The notes under the pieces were generated by a model. The model did not search any database, had not been told where the DNA came from, and saw only the letters and a list, made by a program, of their open reading frames with translations. A stretch of DNA of 42,024 nt, from NCBI GenBank assembly GCA_004321925.1, contig SCQH01000058.1:1-42024 (forward strand), in the 5' to 3' direction. Numbering within the stretch: position 1 is the stretch's first letter; each line of letters starts with the position of its first letter. This document shows, in pieces, positions 28,908 to 37,300 of the stretch. The DNA comes from Nitrospirota bacterium. Its GTDB lineage: Bacteria; Nitrospirota; Thermodesulfovibrionia; Thermodesulfovibrionales; UBA6898. Position numbers and translations under genes: made by a program.

Positions 28908-29359
28908 GTCTTTTTCCTCCTGACCGTTAAGATATTTTGTGCCATTGCTTCCTGTCTCCTTTCTTTTTTCAGTTTTTCGAACGTTATATCCTTCATATAC
29001 GTTTCAACGATCGTCCTGAGCCTTCTCCAAACCGGGTGCACGACGCAGGTCTTCTTAAAATCGCAGAGACTGCCCTCCCGGGTGCAGCGATTCATGGCGA
29101 CAGGCCCCTCGACCGCCTCGACCACCTGCAGGAGCGTGATCTCTTTCGGCGGCCGCGACAGCCTGAAGCCCCCCTTGACCCCGCGGTAGGACCTGACGAT
29201 GTCGGCCTGCGTGAGCTTCTGGAGGATCTTGGCCAGAAAGCTCCTGGGTATCTGCATCTCTGCCGCTATCTCCTCGATCCTGACCGTCTGCTCAGGGCCG
29301 ATGGACGAGAGGTAGAGCACGCAGCGTACGGCATAATCTGTTTCCTGGGTTATTTCCAT
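28904..29359 (-). CDS. Rrf2 family iron-sulfur transcriptional regulator
   Basis: The 151-residue protein begins MEITQETDYAVRCVLYLSSI and has a winged helix (IPRSFLAKILQKLTQADIVRSYRGVKGGF), both standard for Rrf2. Three cysteines, C92, C99 and C105 (RCTREGSLC, KKTC), lie where IscR and NsrR bind an Fe-S cluster. It may sense oxygen, nitric oxide or Fe-S status and regulate the oxidase operon it heads. A strong promoter lies directly in front; with the predicted start point only about six bases before the ATG and no ribosome site, the mRNA may be nearly leaderless. Confidence 0.94.
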   Translation of the reverse strand: MEITQETDYAVRCVLYLSSIGPEQTVRIEEIAAEMQIPRSFLAKILQKLTQADIVRSYRGVKGGFRLSRPPKEITLLQVVEAVEGPVAMNRCTREGSLCDFKKTCVVHPVWRRLRTIVETYMKDITFEKLKKERRQEAMAQNILTVRRKKT

Positions 29360-29371
29360 AATACGAGACTA

Positions 29372-29400
29372 ATTTTATCCTGTTTAGAAAATTCTGTCAA
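29372..29400 (-). promoter_or_regulatory. Sigma-70-type promoter of the rrf2-cbb3 operon
   Basis: On the minus strand TTGACA (29400-29395), a 17-base spacer and TAAAAT (29377-29372) form a near-consensus promoter; transcription should start near 29365. An imperfect dyad CTAAA/ATTAG brackets the -10 region and is a possible site for autoregulation by Rrf2. Confidence 0.72.
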
Positions 29401-29413
29401 GTAAAAAAACGGA

Positions 29414-29959
29414 TCATGTCCGCTTGATATCGTCGAGCGATGCCCGGACCTTCTCCGCGCAGTCAGGGCAGATCCCATGGGTGAACTCAGCCTCCGAGTT
29501 GTCACGGATATATTCCTCCACCTTCTTCCAGTAGCCCTGGTCGTCCCGAATGCTTTTGCACCAGGCGCAGATCGGCAGGAGACCCTTGAGGGTCCTGATA
29601 TTTTCGATGAGCAGCCGCTGCTTCTCCGTTTCGAGCGAGAGCCTCTCGTTCAGCTCCCTCATGGCCTCCCGGGACTCCCTGATCGAGGCCAGGACGGGTC
29701 GTATCAGGTAGAGCCCGATGACCATCAGGAGCGAGGTGATCAGGCCGACGGTCTCAAACAGCGGGTCAAGCGGGTGAGGGGTCCCCCCGGAAAAGATCCA
29801 GGAAAAGGCAATCGACCTTCTTAAGGCCATGCCCAGCACTGCCGCTGCCACCAGCGCCCAGCCGGTCCGCCCCCCGGTTATCCATATCATCCGAATCGCC
29901 ATGATGGCAGCCACGAACTGCAGGATGACGGAGCTGATCAGGAGTATGGTCATGTACAT
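29414..29959 (-). CDS. Membrane protein with C-terminal CxxC...CxxC sensory-output domain
   Basis: The 181-residue protein has an N-terminal part with three or so membrane helices (to about residue 90) and a predicted coiled coil (SREAMRELNERLSLETEKQR). Its C-terminal domain has ICAWCKSIRDDQGYWKKVEEY and FTHGICPDCAEK. That domain is often found at the end of response regulators and sensor proteins, and its two CxxC pairs probably bind zinc. It reads as a small membrane sensor or signalling adaptor. It lies 14 bases upstream of the oxidase promoter on the same strand, but is probably a separate unit. Confidence 0.75.
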   Translation of the reverse strand: MYMTILLISSVILQFVAAIMAIRMIWITGGRTGWALVAAAVLGMALRRSIAFSWIFSGGTPHPLDPLFETVGLITSLLMVIGLYLIRPVLASIRESREAMRELNERLSLETEKQRLLIENIRTLKGLLPICAWCKSIRDDQGYWKKVEEYIRDNSEAEFTHGICPDCAEKVRASLDDIKRT

Positions 29960-30186
29960 GATCCACTTATACCACTATCCGGGCCGGTTCTCAATAAAAG
30001 ATTCATTAACGCTGCTGTCCGGGAAGCAGGGATCGGACGCACGGCATACTACACAATGTATGACCAGGACTATTCGGACTTGTATGCGGTTTTTCGTATT
30101 ATTCCCATTCAGATCTCACTGTCACTAAAAAAATCACATGGTTGCAATATTTGGTTTGCAGTATAATAAAAACAGCATAGTGTGTC

Positions 30187-31506
30187 ATGAGCCCATGTAT
30201 GAAAAAAATCAGAACTGGCCGGCCGGATTCTTCTGACAACGCATCCGGGACCGGCAGGCCACGGGAAAAGGATGTTGCAATTGATCTGCTCATGGCCGTT
30301 CTGGGTGGAAGGCGGGACGAGGTACCATCCGGACGGCTTCAGGACCTGCCTGCTGAGACATGGCACGCCTTCGTTGAAGAGGCGAACAGGCACCGGGTGA
30401 CGCCCCTGCTATACCACTATCTTTCTGCTTCAGCCGATGCAAAGCTTATCCCCGGTCCGGTCCTTCAGACAATGCGCAAGGCCTACTACCTCACGCTGGC
30501 CAGGAACATGCTCCTCTTTGACGGCCTTAAGAAGGCCCTCGCAGCCTTAAAAAGTGCAGGCATCCCTGCCGTGCCGCTGAAGGGCGCCCATCTTGCCCTT
30601 GCCGTATACAAGGACATTGGCCTGCGGCCGATGTCTGATATTGACCTGCTGCTGCGCAGCCGTGACCTTGACCAGGCCGTTCCTGCCCTGGCCGAAGCCG
30701 GCTTCCTCCCGGCCCGGAAATTTTTCATAGATGATCAGGTCCTTCTCCATCAGCACCTGACGCCCTTGCAGAGCAAAGAAGGGGTTGTCCTTGAGCTCCA
30801 CTGGAACATCTCAAATCCACTGGCGTCCCACCCTATCATGCCGGAGGAGCTTTGGGAGAGGGCCGAGGTCAGGCAGGTCGACGGGATGGACCTGCTCCTG
30901 CTCTGCCCGGAGGACCTCCTGATCCATATCTGCCTCCACGCCGCCCGCCACCGGTTTAATTTCGGACTTCTGCATCTTGCTGACATTACCGAGATCCTGG
31001 TCCGCCATGGAGAGACCCTGGATTGGGACAGGCTCTGCCTCACCGCCCAAAAGTGGCAGGCGACCAGGACGGTCTACCTCTGCCTGCTCCTTGCAAAGGA
31101 CCTGCTCGGGGCGGCGGTATCTGAAGCCCTGCTTGAGAGGTTCCGGCCTGCCCATGCTGAGCCTCAGCTCATGGCCTGGGCCCGTGAGCTTGTCAGGGAG
31201 GGCTGCTTCAATACAGTCCCCATGACCTTCAGCCTCCCGCAGGTGATGGCTGTCCGGACGCTCGGCGGCCGCATCAGAAAATTGCTGCAGATCTTATTGC
31301 CGGCGAAAAAAGTGCTTGCAATGCAGTATTGCGTGCGCTCAGATTCACCCCTTCTTTATTTCTACTACATCAAACGCCTGAAGGATATTTTTGCCAGGCA
31401 CACCGGCACGGTCCTGAGACTGACCCTAAAGGAAAAAAAGACCACTGAAAAATACGACCTCGTCTCAAAAGGAAACGCGGTCTACGAGTGGCTGTCAGGG
31501 GCCTGA
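30187..31506 (+). CDS. Nucleotidyltransferase family protein (NTP_transf_5 type)
   Basis: The 439-residue protein has the signature LKSAGIPAVPLKGAHLA near residue 130, then LRPMSDIDLLL near 155 (the DxD metal-binding pair of the nucleotidyltransferase fold). ELHWNIS near 205 and HICLHAARHRF near 240 follow. Proteins of this type are regularly found with PqqD, HPr-kinase-like and signal-peptidase-like genes in peptide or polymer biosynthesis loci; the substrate is unknown. A TATAAT at 30162-30167 may be its promoter. The ATG at 30187 has no strong ribosome site, and an ATG four codons later is an alternative. Confidence 0.88.
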   Translation: MSPCMKKIRTGRPDSSDNASGTGRPREKDVAIDLLMAVLGGRRDEVPSGRLQDLPAETWHAFVEEANRHRVTPLLYHYLSASADAKLIPGPVLQTMRKAYYLTLARNMLLFDGLKKALAALKSAGIPAVPLKGAHLALAVYKDIGLRPMSDIDLLLRSRDLDQAVPALAEAGFLPARKFFIDDQVLLHQHLTPLQSKEGVVLELHWNISNPLASHPIMPEELWERAEVRQVDGMDLLLLCPEDLLIHICLHAARHRFNFGLLHLADITEILVRHGETLDWDRLCLTAQKWQATRTVYLCLLLAKDLLGAAVSEALLERFRPAHAEPQLMAWARELVREGCFNTVPMTFSLPQVMAVRTLGGRIRKLLQILLPAKKVLAMQYCVRSDSPLLYFYYIKRLKDIFARHTGTVLRLTLKEKKTTEKYDLVSKGNAVYEWLSGA

Positions 31507-31548
31507 TGCTGTCAGACGTTAGGTGTAAGACGTGCGGTGTTAAAACAT

Positions 31549-31607
31549 TTCACGCTTCACGCTTTACGATTCACGACCGTAAGCACGCTTCACGATTCAC
31601 GGACCGT
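31549..31607 (+). repeat. Intergenic heptamer repeats (TTCACGN)
   Basis: Between the nucleotidyltransferase and PqqD genes lie six near-identical heptamers: TTCACGC, TTCACGC, TTTACGA, TTCACGA and, after a short interruption, TTCACGA and TTCACGG. They may be a dispersed intergenic repeat of this genome or a binding array upstream of the PqqD promoter. Confidence 0.68.
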
Positions 31608-31616
31608 CAGTCAGTA

Positions 31617-31644
31617 TTGATGTTTTCCGGGATCTTTGTATAAT
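31617..31644 (+). promoter_or_regulatory. Sigma-70-type promoter of the PqqD/radical SAM operon
   Basis: TTGATG at 31617-31622, a 16-base spacer and a perfect TATAAT at 31639-31644. The predicted start is about 31651, one base before the PqqD ATG, which has no ribosome site, so the transcript looks leaderless. Confidence 0.68.
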
Positions 31645-31651
31645 CTAATTT

Positions 31652-31939
31652 ATGGACCTCTCAGCCGACAGCATCCTCAGAAAAAATGAAAAGGTCGTCT
31701 TCAGGAAACTCGGAGGGGAGTACGTCCTCGTGCCTCTGTCGTCGTCTGTGGCCGATGTTGAGGCCATCTTCAATCTCAACGAGACCGGGGCGTTCGTCTG
31801 GGAGAGGATCGACGGCAGAAGGAGGCTCGGCGAGATACTTGAGGAGATGAAGGCGGAATACGAGGATGATGGCCGGCTCGAAGCCGACGCCATTGCCTTT
31901 GTTGCCGAGATGCTCGAAGCCAAACTGCTGGAGGTCTGA
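31652..31939 (+). CDS. PqqD-like peptide-binding chaperone (RRE domain)
   Basis: The 95-residue protein has the PqqD fold pattern: a strand-rich N-terminus (VVFRKLGGEYVLVPL), then FNLNETGAFVWERIDGRR, and a C-terminal helical part ending FVAEMLEAKLLEV. In peptide-modification systems this domain binds the leader of the precursor and presents it to the radical SAM enzyme. The stop overlaps the ATG of the radical SAM gene (TGATG), so the two are coupled. Translation probably starts on a leaderless mRNA. Confidence 0.92.
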   Translation: MDLSADSILRKNEKVVFRKLGGEYVLVPLSSSVADVEAIFNLNETGAFVWERIDGRRRLGEILEEMKAEYEDDGRLEADAIAFVAEMLEAKLLEV

Positions 31940-33060
31940 TGCAGACCCTGGCATACAACGATCTCAGCGGGAAGATCCGGGCCGCCTCTGTTAATAAACG
32001 TATTCCCCTGTACGGGATGATCGAGGTCACCCGGCGCTGTCCTCTTACCTGTGTCCACTGTTACAACAATCTGCCGCTTACCGACCGGGAGGCGGCCCAA
32101 AATGAACTCTCCCTTGACGAACATTGCCGCATCCTCGATGAGATCACTGATGCCGGTTGTCTCTGGCTCGCTTACACCGGCGGAGAGATCTTTGTCAGGG
32201 AGGATTTCCTTGAGATCTATGCGTATGCCCTGAAAAAGGGCCTCCTTGTCACGCTCTTTACGAACGGCCTTCTGCTCACTCCGGAGATAGCCGACTATCT
32301 GGCCAGGCATCGGCCTTACGGCATCGAGATCACTCTCTACGGCGTCACCCGGGAGACCCATGAGCGGGTCACCGGGGTCCCCGGTTCTTTTGACCGGTGC
32401 ATGGAGGCTGTCCGGCTCCTCACCTCGCGCAGGCTCCCGCTGACCCTCAAGACCATGGCCCTGACGATCAATGAACACGAGCTCTGGCAGATAAAGGCCT
32501 TTGTGGAAGAGGAGCTGGGGCTGCGTTTCAGGTACGATCCCATGATAACCCCGCGCCTCGACCGTTCCCGGGGACCGCTTGCTGTCCGGCTCTCACCGCG
32601 CAGGGTCGTCGAACTGGACATGCATGACCCGCGCATCAGGTCCGAGTGGGGGAAATATGCAGAAAGCTGTGTCAGTGCCCAGCGGTCCGAAACCCAGGTC
32701 TATTACTGCAATGCCGGGATCACCGGCTTCGGCATCGATCCTTACGGGGGTCTGAACGTCTGCCTTTTTTCGCCGGGAGGCAAATATGACCTGCGGACCG
32801 GGAGTTTCCTGCAGGGCTGGGAAGGTCTGCTCAGGCAGGAACGCATCCGTTCAATATCGAAACAGACGAAATGCACTGCCTGCGGCATAAGGGAGATCTG
32901 CGGCATGTGTCCGCCCAACAGTGAGCTCGAAGAAGGCGGACCTGAGAATCCGGTGGACTTTTTCTGCGAGGTGGCCCATCTAAGGGCCCGGGCCCTCGGC
33001 CTTTCCGTAAAACCCCATGGTAAATGCGCCTATTGCAGTTCTTCCGGAAATAATATATAA
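31939..33060 (+). CDS. Radical SAM/SPASM peptide-modifying enzyme
   Basis: The protein has 373 residues. The radical SAM motif is CPLTCVHC (C34, C38, C41), with YTGGEIFVREDF near residue 85 as the SAM-binding GGE. The C-terminal SPASM region has VYYCNAG, LNVCLFSPGG, CTACGIREICGMCPP near 315 and FFCEVA, then an extra CAYC near the end, giving enough cysteines for two auxiliary clusters. With the coupled PqqD gene before it and a small Cys-containing peptide gene after it, the likely job is modification of that peptide (thioether or C-C crosslink, or epimerisation); the chemistry cannot be read from sequence. Confidence 0.95.
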   Translation: MQTLAYNDLSGKIRAASVNKRIPLYGMIEVTRRCPLTCVHCYNNLPLTDREAAQNELSLDEHCRILDEITDAGCLWLAYTGGEIFVREDFLEIYAYALKKGLLVTLFTNGLLLTPEIADYLARHRPYGIEITLYGVTRETHERVTGVPGSFDRCMEAVRLLTSRRLPLTLKTMALTINEHELWQIKAFVEEELGLRFRYDPMITPRLDRSRGPLAVRLSPRRVVELDMHDPRIRSEWGKYAESCVSAQRSETQVYYCNAGITGFGIDPYGGLNVCLFSPGGKYDLRTGSFLQGWEGLLRQERIRSISKQTKCTACGIREICGMCPPNSELEEGGPENPVDFFCEVAHLRARALGLSVKPHGKCAYCSSSGNNI

Positions 33061-33146
33061 TGTAAATAGTATATAAAAGCCTGAATATGCGGCTTTAATA
33101 TAATAATTATAATTAATTTGATATAATGATTGCAGGAGACTGAAAG
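33061..33146 (+). promoter_or_regulatory. AT-rich spacer with hairpin and promoter-like boxes before the precursor peptide gene
   Basis: AAAGCC at 33076-33081 and GGCTTT at 33091-33096 form a 6-bp hairpin just after the radical SAM stop. It is followed by a strongly AT-rich stretch with two TATAAT boxes (33099-33104 and 33122-33127). GGAGA lies before the peptide ATG. This suggests the peptide gene has its own promoter or that mRNA processing gives it higher expression than the enzymes. Confidence 0.45.
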
Positions 33147-33329
33147 ATGGACCAGGGACAGGAAAAAGAGGCATCTCAGAAGAAACCATATCTCGCCCCT
33201 AAGGTGATGGTCGTTCACCTGACCCCTGAAGAGGTCTCCCTCGGCGCCTGCAAGGCTCTCTTCACCTCCCAAGGCAGCAGGTCTCCCGGCCAGTTGTGCA
33301 GTTTATGCGGCGGGGCCCTCGGTTCATAG
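33147..33329 (+). CDS. Candidate RiPP precursor peptide (60 residues)
   Basis: The peptide starts MDQGQEKEASQKKPYLAPKV and continues MVVHLTPEEVSLGACK. The charged N-terminal part with KKPYLAPKV and the LTPEEV element looks like a leader recognised by a PqqD-type domain. The C-terminal part has three cysteines, C35, C51 and C54, among Gly, Ser and Leu (QLCSLCGGALGS), and would be the modified core. It directly follows the radical SAM gene and has a good ribosome site (AGGAGA). No family name is assigned. It could also be a small structural protein, but size, composition and position support a precursor. Confidence 0.75.
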   Translation: MDQGQEKEASQKKPYLAPKVMVVHLTPEEVSLGACKALFTSQGSRSPGQLCSLCGGALGS

Positions 33330-33352
33330 GGATATCTTCATACGGATACTCT

Positions 33353-34303
33353 ATGAATATACCCGGATCCATAATGTCTGAACCGGCGCATGCTGTTCTT
33401 GACAGCGGTCCATCCAGGGGCTTTTTGTTAAAGATCGGCGGCCTTATGCTTTCTGTCACCGGTGACGGCACGTTCCCTCTCGGGGTCGAAGGTGAGAAGA
33501 CAAAATTCATTGTTTCCGAAGGTCAGGCCGACATAAGCCTCAGGGCCTTTCTTGGCAGGCTCCCTGCGCTTTCTGCAGACGAAATTGTTTTTGACGCCGG
33601 CCCTGTCTGGCAGCTCTATCGTCACAAAGGGGCATATCTCTTCAGTTTCAGTTCGCTCTCTTTCGGGCCCGGTCCGTATAAGCTTGCACTCATCGACCAG
33701 GCCTTCTCCCGGGGCGAGGTCTATGTCCATCCCGATTTCCAGGGGCCGGGCCAGGAGGTCGATCCTCTCTGGAGCCCGCTCGATCAGCTGCTGATCAGCA
33801 GCATGCTCGGCCGGGGCAGGGGGGCCGAGATCCATTCCTGCGGGGTCATCGACAGCCAGGGTTCCGGACACCTCTTTGTCGGGGTCTCAGGCGCAGGCAA
33901 GACCACCATGGCAAGGCTCTGGCAGGGGCTTCCGGGGGTCTCGATACTCAGCGACGACAGGGTCATCCTGCGCCGCTTGGAAGGAAACATCCGGATGTAC
34001 GGCACGCCCTGGCATGGGGAAGGGGGCATGGCCGCGGCTTCAGATGCCCCCCTGAAACGGATATATTTTCTGAATAAGGCAGACCAGAATGCGCTTCAGC
34101 CCCTGAAAGGCGCCGGCGCAGCGACACGTCTTTTTTCCTGCTGTTTCCCGCCTCTTTACGACCGGGAGGCAGTGGATTATACGCTCGGGTTCCTGGGCCA
34201 GGTGGCTCAGGAGGTCCCCTGTTATGAACTGAGCGTCTTTCCTGATGAGAGGGTGATCGGGTTTATTAATTCCGTAACAGAGAGCGGAGGGAGCTCATTA
34301 TGA
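33353..34303 (+). CDS. HPr-kinase/phosphorylase-like P-loop protein of the RiPP-like locus
   Basis: The protein has about 316 residues from the ATG at 33353. The Walker A loop GVSGAGKTT lies near residue 185 after an N-terminal domain of roughly 170 residues, and ILSDDRVIL near 212 resembles the HprK Asp region. The end has FLGQVAQEVPCYEL. It is related to the HprK-like kinases that accompany PqqD and nucleotidyltransferase genes in what has been called the HPr-rel-A system. The frame is open upstream to 33296, overlapping the peptide gene; 33353 avoids that, but no start has a clear ribosome site. Its stop overlaps the next ATG (ATGA). Confidence 0.85.
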   Translation: MNIPGSIMSEPAHAVLDSGPSRGFLLKIGGLMLSVTGDGTFPLGVEGEKTKFIVSEGQADISLRAFLGRLPALSADEIVFDAGPVWQLYRHKGAYLFSFSSLSFGPGPYKLALIDQAFSRGEVYVHPDFQGPGQEVDPLWSPLDQLLISSMLGRGRGAEIHSCGVIDSQGSGHLFVGVSGAGKTTMARLWQGLPGVSILSDDRVILRRLEGNIRMYGTPWHGEGGMAAASDAPLKRIYFLNKADQNALQPLKGAGAATRLFSCCFPPLYDREAVDYTLGFLGQVAQEVPCYELSVFPDERVIGFINSVTESGGSSL

Positions 34304-37300
34304 TAAAGAAGATATCTTCAAATAGATGGCCCGAAGCGTTTCATCCGGGCAGGGTGATCCTTTCATTGTTCTTCCTCCTCCTCCTGCTCTTTGCTGCAGC
34401 AGGACCGGCGTATGCGCTGAATTGCATTTCAGCCGGCACGGGGACCTGGACAGCCATCACCTGGACCAACTGTGCCGGTAATCCGGGCGGTGATCCGGCA
34501 GCAGGCGATACCGTGACGATCGCGAATGGCACCACGGTCACTGTAAATGCAAATACCGCCAACCTTGCCGGTCTCACTGTCAACGGGACACTCACGATCG
34601 GCAATAACGGCACGGCCAGAACGGTGACAGTTTCCGGGAATGTAACAAATACCGGTACAATTCAACCTGGAGCGAACAATGCCGCCCATGTGTTGATCAT
34701 CAGTGGCAATTTTACGAACAATGGCACGTTCAGCGGCCGTCCAACTGCAAACCGCGTTATCAACGTAACATTCAACGGAGCAGCCAATCAAACGGTCAGC
34801 GGCACAGGAGCCACCACTGCGTTCAACAACATCACGATAAACAACACCGGCGCTGCCAACAATAACATTGTTGAGATCGCGTCCACCGCTTTTACTGCAA
34901 ATGCAGGGTTCCTCACGCTCACCCGCGGAGTGCTCAAGATGTCGGGGACATATGCTTTCAGTAATGCATTTTTTAATGCAGCAGCATACACCATCCCGGT
35001 TAATGGCGGGATCTGGCTGAACAACGCCAACGTCACGGTGACCGCCCAGGCCGGGACGGTGACGCTGAACGGCCTGCTCCGGGTCGACGCAGGGACATAC
35101 AACGTCGGGACGTTAAACTCCCATCTCATCCAGTACGGAAACGGGGCAGTGTTTACGATGGGCGGCGGCAGCCTCAACCTTTCGGGCGGCTTCAGCCCTG
35201 TTCTGGTCGCCAATACCATCACCTATACCCAGAGCGGCGGCACCTTCACCCTCGCCACCCAAGGGACCAATTCCAATACGCGGGCAAGTTTCGACATAAA
35301 CAACGCCGGCTCGTCCTTTACGATGAGCGGCGGGACTATCATCCTCCAGAGGATGAACGCTCAGACCTATTCCGATTACCGCAACATCGCCGGCACCGTG
35401 AACATTACCGGCGGAACGCTCCAGATCGGCAACGCTTCGACCCCTGCGGCCCAGATCTACTGGATCGGCCAGCCCACAGAACCTGCAAACAGTGTCCCGA
35501 ACCTTGTTGTCAGCTCTACCAATTCGCCTGTCGTGCGCACCAAGGTGGCAACAACGGTTTACGGAGGCGTCACCATCAACACCGGCGCAACGCTCGACTG
35601 GAACGGACAGGATATCAACCTGAGCGGCAATTGGTCTAACAGCGGCACCTTCTCAAACACCGGCACAGCAGGCGTCGGCACCGTGACCTTCAACGGCACG
35701 ACAGCCCAGACCATCGGCGGCACCTCGTTAACAGCCTTCAATAACCTGACCGCATCCAACGCGGCCGGTGTTACGCTCAACAGGGCAACGACCGTAACCA
35801 ATGCCCTGTCGATAACCTCCGGCACCTTTGATCAGGGGGCTGCGAACAATCTGACTGCCGGATCGGTCTCGATCAGTTCCGGCGCCACGTTCCAGAACAC
35901 CGGCACCGGCAGCCTCACCCTCGGCGGCAACCTTGTCAATAACGGGTTATTTAATCTTGATGGCGGAGGCGGAGGCTGCAATGCGGGCGACGTGCAGATA
36001 GCGCTCACCGGCGCGGCCACACGGAACTGGTCCGGGAGCGGGGCCTTCCAGCTCTTCAATGTCAGCCTGACCAATCAGAATGCCTCAGGCATCGGCACTA
36101 TCGCTGCCTTCGGCGGCACGGACAACGGCGGCAACTCCGGTTTCCTTTTTGATATCTGTGCCAACGCACCGACAGCCGTCAAACTCATCTCCTTCGATGC
36201 CACGAACCACAACGGCAAGGTCGTCATCCAGTGGAGGACCGGGCATGAGGTGAATAACCTCGGCTTCAACCTCTACCGGCAAGGGCGAGGAGTGAGGCAT
36301 CTTATTACGCCGCAGCCGGTCGCTGGCTCTGCCCTGATGGCAGGGCCTGGCATTGCCCTCTCCGGCGGCAAGCCGTACACCTGGGTTGACGATCTTTCTC
36401 TGGGGCCTCAGGCCTCATCCGCCGGGACTGCCACATATTGGCTCGAGGACCTGGACCTCAACGGGGAACGCACCCTCTACGGCCCGATCACCGCAACGGA
36501 TGCTGAGACACCGCTTCCGGCGATAGAACAGGCAGCGACGCTGGGCCAATTGTCAAAACTGCAGGCTGCCGGCTCGAACGCCCCTCTGTCACTTCAGCCG
36601 AGACTATCAGTGACCCCTGCCCCTGAAGCAGTAGCAGTAGCGCTGAGCGCCCCTCCGTCTCCGCAGCAGCTGCAGTGGATACTGGCCAATGCTTCTGCGG
36701 TCAAGATATTCATACAAACAGAGGGCTGGTACCGGATAACCCAGCCTGAGCTGGCAGCTTACGGATTCGGCAACGTCGACCCTGCCAACCTGCAGCTGTA
36801 TGCCGGCGGCAGGCAGGTGCTGCTTAAACAGAGGCCGGGGAGCAGCTGGCGTTTAGCGCCTCAGGATTATATCGAGTTCTATGCAAAGGGGCTCGACACC
36901 CCATCGACAGATGTTCAGACCTACTGGCTGGTTTTGGCCACAACAAAAGGCCAGCGCATACCGCTCGTCTACGGGGGCACAACTGTGCCGCAGCCCTCCG
37001 GCTTCGCCTTCACAACAGAGGCTCGGCCGAGGGTGCTCTATGCCCCGGCCCTCCCGAAGAACAGCAACGGTGATAAGTTCTACGGACCTGTCGTCTGGAC
37101 AGACCCCGCGGTTGTAAAGCTGGATGTCCGGCATCCTGATACGGCAGCCACTGCCAGGGCGGTGCTTGAGGTCTCCCTGCAGGGAATCATGGACGGGGAG
37201 CACAAGGTCGGGGTCATCCTCAACGGCAGCCAGGTCGGCCAGGTCGTCTTCAGCGGAAAGACTAAGGGGAAGGCCTCGCTTCAGTTCAGCCAGTCCGGGT

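Noticed and set aside
27303-29189. Open frame of about 628 codons on the plus strand across ccoN and ccoO
   Set aside because: Antisense shadow of the oxidase genes with low-complexity Asp/Arg/His composition and no recognisable domain.
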